DNA of 64,000 bases from Paenarthrobacter nicotinovorans. Its GTDB lineage: Bacteria; Actinomycetota; Actinomycetes; Actinomycetales; Micrococcaceae. How positions within the stretch are numbered: position 1 is the first letter of the stretch; every line of letters begins with the position of its first letter. Positions 8,843 through 16,326 of this stretch are shown one piece after another. The DNA lies in assembly GCF_021919345.1 (NCBI RefSeq), contig NZ_CP089293.1, positions 4,216,001 through 4,280,000 on the forward strand, in the 5' to 3' direction. Made by a program: the position numbers and the translations under genes. The notes under the pieces were generated by a model that was not told the origin of the DNA, ran no database searches, and worked only from the letters and a program-made list of their open reading frames with translations.

Positions 8843-9013
8843 TCGGACGCTCGCTCACATAACAACACTTTCACGCGGTCGCTCGCTCACTTTTCGAGGA
8901 AAGTGCGCGAGCGTCGGCGTTTAAGGCGTGGGACGTGCGCGAGCGTCGGCGTTTAAGGCGTGGGACGTGAGCGAGCGTCGGCGCTTAAGGCATGGAAAGT
9001 GAGCGAGCGTCCG
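8843..9013. repeat. 32-bp tandem repeat locus 1, with inverted copies
   Basis: Three contiguous 32-bp units begin at 8903, 8935 and 8967, and a fourth partial unit at 8999. The consensus opens with GTGMGCGAGCGTCGGCG and ends near AAGGCGTGGGAC. Upstream, at about 8845 and 8878, two partial copies (core CGCTCGCTCAC) lie in the opposite orientation, so the transcript could fold into long hairpins. The locus separates the convergent DoxX and AztD-like genes. No spacers are present. Confidence 0.9.
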
Positions 9014-9043
9014 ATTTCCACGACGCGGGACCCAAGGATTGGA

Positions 9044-10357
9044 CTAGCCCGTGACGCCGGTGAGCTCGTTCGGGGTCTGATCAAGCTTCACCGACTTCGC
9101 CACCTTGCCCGCCTTCAGGTCCACAGCGTGAAGTGACTGCGTCGCAGGTTCGGTGACGTACGCCGTCGAGCCCTGGACAAAAAGGGTGGGCCGCGGGTCC
9201 TGCCAGGTGGCCGACTCCTCCCATGCGGCAACCACAGGTATGGTTGAGGTGACGGCACCGGAGAGTGGGTCGATCACGCGCAGGCCGCCATCAGTTCCCA
9301 GAACCAGGGCTTCACCCGCCGGGCCGCGGCCCAGTGAGCGGAACGAGTAGCTGGTGCCGATGTCCACGAGCTGCATGGCTGCGGTTTCGGTGTTGACCAG
9401 CGAAATCCGGGTGGGACGTTCCGGCTTGGCGGCCTTGTCCACCTTGTAGTCGCCCAGGATCACCGGGGACTTTTCCGATCCCGCCTGATTGCCCAAGCGG
9501 CCGTAAGCATCAGGGCTCGCCACCTTGGTGATGGCCCCGTCCTTGTAGATCAACATGCCGTTTTCGCACCCGACCACTACTGCTTCTCCGGCAGCCACGG
9601 CCTCACCATGCACGCCCGGGCAGTCCTCGTTGCGGACGATTTCCTTGCGGTCCTGCCCCTTGCCGGCGGAGAGCACTGCGATTCCGGACCTACTTTCCTC
9701 ATTGCCGAGGGTCACCAGCAGCTTGCCGTCCTCGAGTTCGACGGCGACTCCATGGTGCGCTTCAGGCGTTGTGTAAACGTCGGCGGCGGGCAGTTTTCCG
9801 TCCTCCACAGCAGCCCCCAGCGCAGAGCTCTTGAAGCTCTCCACCTTGCCCGACCCGTCGCTGAACAGCACGGTTTTGCCGGCGTGCAGCACCACGTGAC
9901 CGGCTTTACTCGCCTCGAACGCCAGATCCGTCAGCTTGGGATCGCTGACGTAGTGATGGCTGTGGTCGCCGTGCGGCTCGGTCCAGGCGCCGGCGTCGAA
10001 AAGGCGGAAGGCGTCACCGGTGGACACGAAAACATGCCTGCCGTCGCCTGCGGGATTCAGCCGGTTGAAGCCACCCAGGTCCGCACTCCCCACCTTCTCC
10101 AGGGAGGCGGCGTCCAGAACTCCCATGCCGCCGTCGTACGTGTAGACCAGGCGAGGGGTCGGGGCACCGGCTTCTTTGGGGCTGGGCTTTGCGGACGACG
10201 ACGGCGAGGCGTCGGCTGTGCTGCCAGCGGAGCCGCCGGGAGTCGCGCAGCCAGTAAGAAGAAGGGCGGAAAGCCCGACGACGGCGACCGCGCCCGTGGG
10301 CAAGTGGCGTTTACGGCCGCGCACGGCGGGAAGGGTGGGGTGTGAGTGATGTGACAT
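9044..10357 (-). CDS. AztD-like zinc-binding lipoprotein (putative periplasmic metallochaperone)
   Basis: A 437-residue lipoprotein: basic N-terminus, hydrophobic segment and lipobox LLTGC (C37). The mature part looks like a beta-propeller, with repeated short strands and Gly-rich turns. A metal-ligand-rich loop HGDHSHHYVSD (H129, H132, H134, H135), the AGHVVLHAGKT stretch and a C..GVHGEA..C region resemble AztD, a zinc chaperone that hands zinc to AztC-type ABC import systems. No AztABC genes are adjacent. A Zur-like palindrome covers the promoter, which fits zinc-starvation control. Family assignment is by recalled pattern, and a general WD40/YVTN-like lipoprotein is the alternative. Confidence 0.75.
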   Translation of the reverse strand: MSHHSHPTLPAVRGRKRHLPTGAVAVVGLSALLLTGCATPGGSAGSTADASPSSSAKPSPKEAGAPTPRLVYTYDGGMGVLDAASLEKVGSADLGGFNRLNPAGDGRHVFVSTGDAFRLFDAGAWTEPHGDHSHHYVSDPKLTDLAFEASKAGHVVLHAGKTVLFSDGSGKVESFKSSALGAAVEDGKLPAADVYTTPEAHHGVAVELEDGKLLVTLGNEESRSGIAVLSAGKGQDRKEIVRNEDCPGVHGEAVAAGEAVVVGCENGMLIYKDGAITKVASPDAYGRLGNQAGSEKSPVILGDYKVDKAAKPERPTRISLVNTETAAMQLVDIGTSYSFRSLGRGPAGEALVLGTDGGLRVIDPLSGAVTSTIPVVAAWEESATWQDPRPTLFVQGSTAYVTEPATQSLHAVDLKAGKVAKSVKLDQTPNELTGVTG

Positions 10358-10362
10358 GAGTT

Positions 10363-10383
10363 AAATGATATTGATTCTCATTT
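10363..10383. promoter_or_regulatory. Zur/Fur-like operator over the AztD-like promoter
   Basis: A 21-bp palindrome of two 10-bp arms around one central base; 8 of 10 arm positions match (AAATGATATT / ATTCTCATTT). The AT-rich AATGA...TCATT form is typical of Fur-family sites, and the gene product suggests Zur. It covers the -10 element, so binding would block the polymerase. Confidence 0.6.
10365..10370 (-). promoter_or_regulatory. Leaderless -10 element of the AztD-like gene
   Basis: TATCAT on the minus strand, seven bases before the ATG at 10357. There is no Shine-Dalgarno sequence, and the element lies wholly inside the Zur-like palindrome. Confidence 0.55.
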
Positions 10384-10403
10384 AGAGAGCAAATCAATCC
10401 AGA

Positions 10404-10436
10404 CATCAACAAAATATTGACAACATAATGTTGATG
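10404..10436. promoter_or_regulatory. Nested palindromes before the PEP-swivel operon
   Basis: CATCAAC (10404) is repeated inverted as GTTGATG (10430). Inside lies a perfect palindrome CAACAT-A-ATGTTG (10421-10433), preceded by a -35-like TTGACA (10417). This is a good candidate operator, perhaps for one of the helix-turn-helix proteins encoded next to it. Confidence 0.45.
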
Positions 10437-10452
10437 AGGGATGCTCGCTCGC

Positions 10453-10857
10453 ATGAACGCCTCCACCACACCCCAAGACGGGAAAGACGCGCAGTTGCAG
10501 ACGGACGCGACCCGGCTGCTCTTGGACCGGGGCGCCGCCGCACTGCCCCAGCGTCCCTGGCTCCACGAAAAACAGCCACCGACCGCCATGGACCTCATCC
10601 AGCACGTGCTGTGGCGTTTCCGGAGCCAGGAGGGTGATCCAGCGCCGGATTCCTCAGATCTCCGCGCGGCGCTCACCCTGATGCCCGCCGCCCGAGGTGA
10701 GATCGACGCCGTCGAAACTGCACTCCTGTTTCTGGCCCGGGCGGAAGGGCTGACCTGGCCGCAGATCGCGGAGAGCCTTGGGCTCCGTTCCGCGCAGGCC
10801 GCGCAGCAGCGGCTGGACCGGCTGTCCGACCGCCCAGGAACAGGTGCCGCCAAGTGA
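10453..10857 (+). CDS. Helix-turn-helix protein, first gene of PEP-swivel operon
   Basis: About 134 residues. The N-terminal half is polar and not recognised. The C-terminal part (VETALLFLARAEGLTWPQ followed by IAESLGLRSAQAAQQRLDRL) reads as a helix-turn-helix resembling sigma-factor region 4 or related DNA-binding proteins. The GAGGG site at 10436-10440 directly touches an in-frame ATG at 10441, which is too close to use, so the ATG at 10453 is preferred; the alternative adds four residues. Its end overlaps the start of the PEP-swivel gene by four bases, so the two are translationally coupled. A regulatory role is inferred, not shown. Confidence 0.75.
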   Translation: MNASTTPQDGKDAQLQTDATRLLLDRGAAALPQRPWLHEKQPPTAMDLIQHVLWRFRSQEGDPAPDSSDLRAALTLMPAARGEIDAVETALLFLARAEGLTWPQIAESLGLRSAQAAQQRLDRLSDRPGTGAAK

Positions 10858-11192
10858 CAAGGGCGGTAGTCCTGAACGGAACCGCAGCGAGCGCCGGCAG
10901 TGCCAGGGGGATGGCCAGCCTGATCCATGGGCCCGATGATTTTGCCCGTTTCCGGACCGGAGACGTACTGGTTTGCCGCACCACTGATCCAGCATGGACC
11001 CCTCTGTTCGGGATGGCTTCGGCAGTGGTCACCGAAACAGGAGGAATGCTGTCCCATGCCGCGATCGTCGCGAGGGAATACGGCATTCCGGCCGTCCTGG
11101 GTGTGCACGCTGCGTTGGAGCTTGTGCCTGACGGCAGCGTTGTGACTGTTGATGGTTCGACCGGGACGGTCACCTTGGCGGGCATGCAATGA
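10854..11192 (+). CDS. Stand-alone PEP-utilising enzyme mobile (swivel) domain
   Basis: A 112-residue protein that is almost entirely a PEP-utilisers swivelling phosphohistidine domain. The catalytic signature ETGGMLSHAAIVAREYGIPA contains the His that carries phosphate in pyruvate phosphate dikinase, PEP synthase and enzyme I. In those enzymes the domain is fused to an ATP-grasp and often a PEP-binding barrel; here both are absent from the gene and from the whole window. It either works with a partner encoded elsewhere or has a sensory role. ATGA overlaps on both sides join it to the flanking genes. Confidence 0.88.
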   Translation: MTRAVVLNGTAASAGSARGMASLIHGPDDFARFRTGDVLVCRTTDPAWTPLFGMASAVVTETGGMLSHAAIVAREYGIPAVLGVHAALELVPDGSVVTVDGSTGTVTLAGMQ

Positions 11193-11758
11193 GCCTCCTC
11201 ATCTTGCACGCCGTGCGCCTGTTGGGATTCGCTGACACAGAAGCCGTAGCGGCGCGCTTTGCCCAGGACCCAAGCGTGGTGGAGTCCGCCCTCATCGACG
11301 CCGGTGTGAACGGCTTTGTTTCGCGCAGCACCTTCGCAGGTACCAGCGGTTGGTTGCTCTCCGGGGCCGGCAGGGCGGAGAACGAACGGCTGCTCGCCGA
11401 GGAGCTGGATCTGGCAGGTGCACGATCCCGGGTCCTGGCGGTGCACGAGGACTTTACGGAGTTCAATGATGGAGTCGTCAACGCCTGCGGCACTCTTCAG
11501 CTGGGGATTTCCTCCAATCAGGAAGCCACGGATGTGCTGATTGGAGCCTTGGCGGCGTGGCGCCCCCTGGAAGCGCAGCTCATGCGAAGCCTTCCGCGGT
11601 TCGGCGGCTATTCGGACCGGCTCCTGCGGGCCCTCAAGTTCTCAACCGAGGACGCCTCCTGGCTGACGGGTACAGACCGCGACTCTTTCCACCGCGTCTG
11701 GTTCGAAATCCATGAGGACCTCATTGCCACCCTGGGCATCCAACGGGCGCAGTCTTAG
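11189..11758 (+). CDS. Winged-helix-like protein, third gene of PEP-swivel operon
   Basis: A 189-residue protein. The N-terminal 70 residues (LILHAVRLLGFADTEAVA, then VESALIDAGVNGFVSRSTFA and a turn into WLLSGAGRAENERLL) look like a winged helix with the usual Gly-Trp wing. The remainder is helical with conserved-looking aromatic and acidic positions, and could bind a ligand. It overlaps the swivel-domain gene by four bases. I recall similar proteins beside PEP-utilising domain proteins in other actinobacteria, which would support a linked function, but I cannot confirm it here. Confidence 0.72.
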   Translation: MSLLILHAVRLLGFADTEAVAARFAQDPSVVESALIDAGVNGFVSRSTFAGTSGWLLSGAGRAENERLLAEELDLAGARSRVLAVHEDFTEFNDGVVNACGTLQLGISSNQEATDVLIGALAAWRPLEAQLMRSLPRFGGYSDRLLRALKFSTEDASWLTGTDRDSFHRVWFEIHEDLIATLGIQRAQS

Positions 11759-11783
11759 TCACGTAACAGAAACATGGCACCAG

Positions 11784-11789
11784 TAAACT
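11784..11789 (+). promoter_or_regulatory. Leaderless -10 element of the thioesterase gene
   Basis: TAAACT, six bases before the ATG at 11796; no ribosome-binding site. Confidence 0.6.
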
Positions 11790-11795
11790 TCGAGC

Positions 11796-12770
11796 ATGAG
11801 CGAAGACGCCGACAACTCTGTGCCCCTCCGCTTCCTGGCAGCCCCCACGGACGTTGGGCACAGCGGATCCGTTGATGCCGGGACCGTCCTTGAATGGGTG
11901 GACAAGGCGGCTTACGCAGCGGCGGTGGGATGGGCCAAGTCCTATTGCGTCACCGCCTATGTGGGCAACATCCACTTCACCGACCCCGTGAACAGCGGCG
12001 ATATGGTTGAAGTGACCTCAACGATCGTTTACACCGGCCGGTCCTCCATGCACATCCACACCGTGGTCAGTTCCCGGGATCCCAAGGGCGGGCCGGAGAC
12101 AATGCACAGCCAATGCATGGTGATTTTCGTAGCTGTGGGTCCGGACGGCAAGCCGATTCCCGTTCCCCAGTTCCAACCCTCAACGCCTGCCGAGATCGAG
12201 CAGCGGGACCACGCGCTGGCCCGCATCGAAGTCCGTGAGCAGATCGTCAATGCGATGAACGCACAGGAATACACCGACGCCGGAACCGCCGAGCGCGTCA
12301 CGCTGCGGTTCATGGCGTCCCCCACCGATGTGAACTGGGGCGGCAAAGTCCACGGTGGCATCGTGATGAAGTGGATCGATGAGGCTGCGTACGTTTGCGC
12401 GTCCCGTTACTGCGGCAAGGACACTGTGGCCGTCTTCTCCGGTGGTGTCCGTTTTTACCGGCCGCTGCTGATCGGCCATGTGGTGGAAGTCGAAGCCCGG
12501 CTGGTCTACACCGGCGCCAAGGGCATGCACATCGCGGTCCACGTCCGCTCGGGCGATCCCAAGACCCGGGAAATGAACCTCACCACGTACTGCCTGACGG
12601 TGATGGTGGCCCGCGACGAAACGGGGACGGCCGTGCCGATTCCCCAATGGGTCCCAGTGTCCGAGGAGGACAAGAAACTGCATGCGCACGCGCGCGAACT
12701 TCTCGAAATCCGTGGCCGCGCCCCGGGAAACCGGCTGCCGGACCACCTGCTGAAGGCCGCGCAGAACTAG
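11796..12770 (+). CDS. Acyl-CoA thioesterase, double hotdog (ACOT type)
   Basis: A 324-residue cytoplasmic enzyme that hydrolyses acyl-CoA to free acid and CoA. Two hotdog domains are visible and clearly homologous: LRFLAAPTDVGHSGSVDAGT with VLEWVDKAAY (residues about 10-35), and LRFMASPTDVNWGGKVHGGI with VMKWIDEAAY (about 168-195). Each is followed by the VEVxxxxVYTG(R/A)xxMHI strand pair. The second copy keeps the catalytic-type WGGKVHGG loop, whereas the first has HSGSVDAG. This tandem layout matches bacterial and mitochondrial ACOT family members. It is a single gene with a leaderless promoter. Confidence 0.88.
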   Translation: MSEDADNSVPLRFLAAPTDVGHSGSVDAGTVLEWVDKAAYAAAVGWAKSYCVTAYVGNIHFTDPVNSGDMVEVTSTIVYTGRSSMHIHTVVSSRDPKGGPETMHSQCMVIFVAVGPDGKPIPVPQFQPSTPAEIEQRDHALARIEVREQIVNAMNAQEYTDAGTAERVTLRFMASPTDVNWGGKVHGGIVMKWIDEAAYVCASRYCGKDTVAVFSGGVRFYRPLLIGHVVEVEARLVYTGAKGMHIAVHVRSGDPKTREMNLTTYCLTVMVARDETGTAVPIPQWVPVSEEDKKLHAHARELLEIRGRAPGNRLPDHLLKAAQN

Positions 12771-12786
12771 CCGCGTTCAGGGATGA

Positions 12787-13524
12787 TCACCCTGGACTCA
12801 ATACGCAGAAGTCGTTTCCCTCGGGGTCGGTCAGGCACTTCCAGGACACATCGCCTTGGCCGAGGTCGGCATCGCGGGCACCCAGGCTGTGGAGCCTGGC
12901 GACCCCAGCGGCTCGATCGTCGCCGGGATATGGCTTGAGATCCAGATGAATACGGTTGGGCAGGGCGTCCGGTTCGGGGGTACGAAGAAGCTCAAGGTAG
13001 GGACCAACCCCCTTGGACGAGCGCAACCTCGCATGCTCATCAGTCACCTCATGCACGGTCCAGTCCGTTGCCCGGCCCCAGAAATCGGCCATGGCCCGGG
13101 GATCTTCGCAGTTGACCACCACGGTGGCTATGGGGCCGGTGTCCTGATAGATCGCACGAGGTTCGAGTACGCAGAACAAGTTGCCCTCAGGATCAGCCAT
13201 CACCACCCACGGCACCTCTCCCTGGCCAATATCCGCAGGCGAAGCACCAAGCTCCTTGAGCCGCTGTACGAGTTCCCTCTGATGATCAGCGGACGTGGTG
13301 GCAAGGTCCAGATGGACACGGTACTTCACTGACTCGGGGTCCGGAACACTGACCACGTCCACGCATACAGCCGCAGGGTCCGGCCACGTAAAATCAAGGG
13401 GTTCCACGTTGGTGACCCCCGGTCCTTCGCTGGAAACACCCCAGCCGAGAGCATCCGCCCAAAACTGCCCGAGGGCTGAGTCGTCCCCGGCCTTGAAATT
13501 CACTTGAACCAGTCGCAGTGCCAT
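12787..13524 (-). CDS. VOC family protein, two glyoxalase-like domains
   Basis: A 245-residue protein made of two vicinal-oxygen-chelate modules of the Glyoxalase_6 type. The first runs from LRLVQVNFKAGDDSALGQFW to EGNLFCVLEP, the second from IATVVVNCEDPRAMADFW to EGNDFCVLSP; both end in the repeated MADPEGNxFCVL / LTDPEGNDFCVL pattern. Members include antibiotic-binding and dioxygenase proteins, but many have no known substrate. It converges on the thioesterase gene with a 16-nt gap. A TAGCAT element lies eight bases before the ATG, so it may also be leaderless. Confidence 0.82.
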   Translation of the reverse strand: MALRLVQVNFKAGDDSALGQFWADALGWGVSSEGPGVTNVEPLDFTWPDPAAVCVDVVSVPDPESVKYRVHLDLATTSADHQRELVQRLKELGASPADIGQGEVPWVVMADPEGNLFCVLEPRAIYQDTGPIATVVVNCEDPRAMADFWGRATDWTVHEVTDEHARLRSSKGVGPYLELLRTPEPDALPNRIHLDLKPYPGDDRAAGVARLHSLGARDADLGQGDVSWKCLTDPEGNDFCVLSPG

Positions 13525-13593
13525 GGTTCACAATGCTATGCCCGGCTGGAGCCCGGCAACCTGCCCGATAGCCAACACGGCCCGGTTATTTGC

Positions 13594-14250
13594 CTAACCC
13601 ACCAGATTCTCCGCCGCACCATTCATGTGTTCAATGATCGTTTCCCGTGCCTTGGCGGCATTTCCGGTCTCAATGGCGGCAACAATGTCGTGGTGCCGGC
13701 CGACGCTCATGTTTCGGGTTGCGCGTTCCAGCCCGGCGAACATGATGGACATCCGGATGGAGCCTTCCAGGGATTCCCAGGAGTGCAGCAGTGTCTCGTT
13801 TCCGGACAAGCGGCAGAGGGTGCGGTGGAACTCGAGGTCGGATTCGATCCGTTCCTCCAATGAGGATTTCGCGGCCTTCTCCATATTGTCGACGGCGGCA
13901 CGTAACTCTGCGAGCGCACCCTCCTTATCGGGCATGTCGCTAAGCGTCCGGGCTGCCAAGGATTCCAGCACACCCCGGACCGCGAAGATGTCACGGATTT
14001 CCTTGACGTCCAGGTGCCTGACGGACATCCGGCCGCGTGGTCCGGCGGAGATGAGACCTTCCTGTTCCAGTTGCCGCAGCGCTTCGCGGAGGGTACCGCG
14101 GCTGATCTGCAGCATTTCGGACAGTTCGGTTTCCACAAGGTGCCGTCCGGGCTCAAGCTCGCCACTGGTGATCGCGGTCCGCAGGGCTGCGAGCGCCTGT
14201 TCGCGGAGGCTCTTCTTCTCCAGTCCCAGCAGGGAGGCTGTGGCGGCCAT
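13594..14250 (-). CDS. GntR family regulator, FCD type (FadR subfamily)
   Basis: A 218-residue DNA-binding regulator. The N-terminal winged helix-turn-helix contains SLREQALAALRTAITSGEL, LVETELSEMLQISRGTLREA and LRQLEQEGLI. The C-terminal helical FCD domain binds the effector, with metal/ligand-type positions in DLEFHRTLCRLSGN and GRHHDIVAAIETG. It is the last gene of the minus-strand transporter-transketolase run, 110 bp after the transketolase gene, and has its own promoter with palindromes similar to those between the two arms of the cluster. It is the likely local controller, probably a repressor released by a pathway sugar or sugar phosphate. Confidence 0.9.
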   Translation of the reverse strand: MAATASLLGLEKKSLREQALAALRTAITSGELEPGRHLVETELSEMLQISRGTLREALRQLEQEGLISAGPRGRMSVRHLDVKEIRDIFAVRGVLESLAARTLSDMPDKEGALAELRAAVDNMEKAAKSSLEERIESDLEFHRTLCRLSGNETLLHSWESLEGSIRMSIMFAGLERATRNMSVGRHHDIVAAIETGNAAKARETIIEHMNGAAENLVG

Positions 14251-14278
14251 GGTGTGTCCTCGGTTCTATGGGCAACTG

Positions 14279-14304
14279 CTGACAGTCAGGTGTTAACTGT
14301 CGAT
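14279..14304. promoter_or_regulatory. Candidate autoregulatory GntR sites
   Basis: CTGACAGTCAG (14279) is a near-palindrome, followed by TTAACTGTCGAT; both share the ACTGT / ACAGT core seen in the operators at 17707-17800. They sit 30-55 bp upstream of the GntR start codon. Confidence 0.5.
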
Positions 14305-14360
14305 ACTACGGGCAGAAGTGCGGGACGGGCAGTCATATCCGTCCCGCACTGCCGGGAAAC

Positions 14361-15359
14361 TCAGCCGAGTTCGGACAGGACCTTGGCCACGATCCGGTCC
14401 ACGGACAGACCGTAGCGTTCGTGCAGTGTGGGCAGCGCACCGGCGTCGAGGAATTGGTCGGGCAGCGCGATGGGAACCACGCGCTTGCCGAGCCCGGCGG
14501 TGACGACGGCGGAGGCAACGGTTTCGAACAAACCGCCAACAACCGTGTGGTTCTCCAGGGTGACGGCCAGCCGGTCCGTGTTCAGCTCAGCCAGCACGGT
14601 GGCGGAATCGAAGGGCTTGATGGTGGGCGTGTGCACTACGGCCACGTCCACGTTGTGCTTCGCCAACGCGTCCGCCGCCTGCAGGGCACGCATGGTCATC
14701 AGACCGGAAGACACGAAGACGACGTCGTTCCCGCCGCGCAAAACCTTGGCTTTACCGAGCTCAAACTTATAGTCGTACTCGTCCAGGACGGTGGGCACAT
14801 TGCCGCGCAGGAGCCGCAGGTACGTGGGCCCGTCCGAGGCAGCGAGCTGCGGAACCGCCTGTTCGATGTCAACGGAGTCGCAGGGGTCCACGATGGTCAG
14901 GTTGGGCATGCCGCGGAAGATCGCCATGTCCTCGGTGGCCTGGTGGCTGGGTCCGTAGCCGGTGGTCAGGCCGGGGAGGCCGCCCACAATGTTTACGTTC
15001 AGGTTTGGTTCCGCGATGTCCAGGCACAGGAAGTCATATGCACGCCGGGCAGCGAACACCGAGTAGGTGGATGCGAACGGGACCAGTCCCGTTTCGGCCA
15101 TGCCCGCGGCCGCGCCGAAGAGGAGCTGCTCAGCCATGCCCATCTGGAAGAAGCGCTCAGGAAACGCCTTGGCGAAAATGTGCATGTCCGTGTACTTGCC
15201 CAGGTCAGCGGTGAGCCCGACAATCCGGGAGTCCGCCTCAGCGGCCTTAACCAGCGCGTGCCCGAACGGAGCTGACGTGGTCTTCTGGCCGGGATCAGCG
15301 AAGGACGCGATCATCGCCGAGGTCTTGAGCTTCGGCTTTGCTGTTGTGGTGGTGCTCAT
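14361..15359 (-). CDS. Transketolase, C-terminal subunit
   Basis: A 332-residue beta-type half of a split transketolase. It holds the pyrimidine-binding domain, with the catalytic glutamate in FFQMGMAEQLLFGAAAGMA and the following TYSVFAARRAYDFL, and the C-terminal domain with TLENHTVVGGLFE. The ATG at 15359 overlaps the stop codon of the N-terminal subunit gene (ATGA), so both halves are made together. The complex transfers two-carbon units between sugar phosphates using thiamine diphosphate. With the other cluster genes, erythrose 4-phosphate is a likely acceptor, but the split enzyme AptAB acting on apulose 4-phosphate is a known alternative for this architecture. Confidence 0.9.
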   Translation of the reverse strand: MSTTTTAKPKLKTSAMIASFADPGQKTTSAPFGHALVKAAEADSRIVGLTADLGKYTDMHIFAKAFPERFFQMGMAEQLLFGAAAGMAETGLVPFASTYSVFAARRAYDFLCLDIAEPNLNVNIVGGLPGLTTGYGPSHQATEDMAIFRGMPNLTIVDPCDSVDIEQAVPQLAASDGPTYLRLLRGNVPTVLDEYDYKFELGKAKVLRGGNDVVFVSSGLMTMRALQAADALAKHNVDVAVVHTPTIKPFDSATVLAELNTDRLAVTLENHTVVGGLFETVASAVVTAGLGKRVVPIALPDQFLDAGALPTLHERYGLSVDRIVAKVLSELG

Positions 15360-16264
15360 GCTGAAGCCGCCCCTTCGTATCCTGCAGTCAATTGATCGCG
15401 GCAGATCTGCCATTCGTTTTCTTCAATGCGCATGAAGTGCGCCTTCTCGCGGGTCTCCAGCAGTGGAACGCCGCGGCCAACTTTGGTGTCGCAGAGAATC
15501 ACCGACGGCTGTCCGGATGCAGAGGATCCCGCAGCCGCCCTGCGGGTGGCGATGTTGTCGAACGCGGCCAGCAGCGCGCCGACGTCGTTCCCGTCCACCC
15601 GTTGGGTGTACCAGCCGAACGATTCCCACTTTTCGGTGACCGGTTCGGTGCGGAGCACCGTGTTGGTGGCACCGTCGGCCTGGAGCGCATTGATGTCCAC
15701 CATGGCGATGAGGTTGCCAAGTTGGTGGTGGTGGGCGCCCATGGCGGCCTCCCAGGTGGAACCTTCGTCGAGTTCGCCGTCGGAGAGGAAGTTGATGACA
15801 CGGTTGGTCGAGTTCTGCGCCCGCAGGCCCAGCGCCATGCCGACCGCGATCGTGAGTCCGTGTCCGAGCGAACCGCCGGAGATTTCCATGCCCGGCGTGT
15901 AGGTGGACATGCCGGACATAGGTAGCCGGGAATCGTCCGAGCCGTAGGTTTCAAGTTCGGACACCGGGACGATTCCGGCCTCGGCCAGGGCGGCGTAGTG
16001 GCCGATTGCGTAGTGCCCGGTGGAGAGCAGGAACCGGTCCCGGTCTGCCCAATGGGGGTCCTCGGCGCGGTAGTTGAGCTGGTCTGCGTAGACAGCGGCA
16101 AACATGTCTGCCGCACCGAGCGCCTGGCCCACATAGCCCTGGCCTTGGACCTCGCCCATGTTGAGTGCGTGGTGTCGGATACGGAATGCGGCGGCGCGGA
16201 TGCGCTCTATGCGCTCCGGCGTGGGGGCGGAAACGGCGGCCGTTTCGACGGATGAGATAGTCAC
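15356..16264 (-). CDS. Transketolase, N-terminal subunit
   Basis: A 302-residue alpha-type half carrying the thiamine-diphosphate pyrophosphate-binding domain. Visible are the LLSTGHYAIGHYAALAEAG helix, GSLGHGLTIAVGMALGLR, and the diphosphate/Mg2+ motif that starts at SDGELDEGSTWEAA and ends at MVDINAL (SDG replaces the usual GDG). GTG start at 16264 with GGAAGGA five bases upstream. It follows the transporter gene by 62 bp on the same strand and is translationally coupled to the C-terminal subunit. Housekeeping transketolase is normally a single 670-residue chain, so this split pair is a dedicated pathway enzyme. Confidence 0.9.
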   Translation of the reverse strand: MTISSVETAAVSAPTPERIERIRAAAFRIRHHALNMGEVQGQGYVGQALGAADMFAAVYADQLNYRAEDPHWADRDRFLLSTGHYAIGHYAALAEAGIVPVSELETYGSDDSRLPMSGMSTYTPGMEISGGSLGHGLTIAVGMALGLRAQNSTNRVINFLSDGELDEGSTWEAAMGAHHHQLGNLIAMVDINALQADGATNTVLRTEPVTEKWESFGWYTQRVDGNDVGALLAAFDNIATRRAAAGSSASGQPSVILCDTKVGRGVPLLETREKAHFMRIEENEWQICRDQLTAGYEGAASA

Positions 16265-16326
16265 TGGATTCCTTCCGGAGTCGGGCGCGTACCAATGGAG
16301 AGAACGTGCCCGACGTCGATGGTTGC

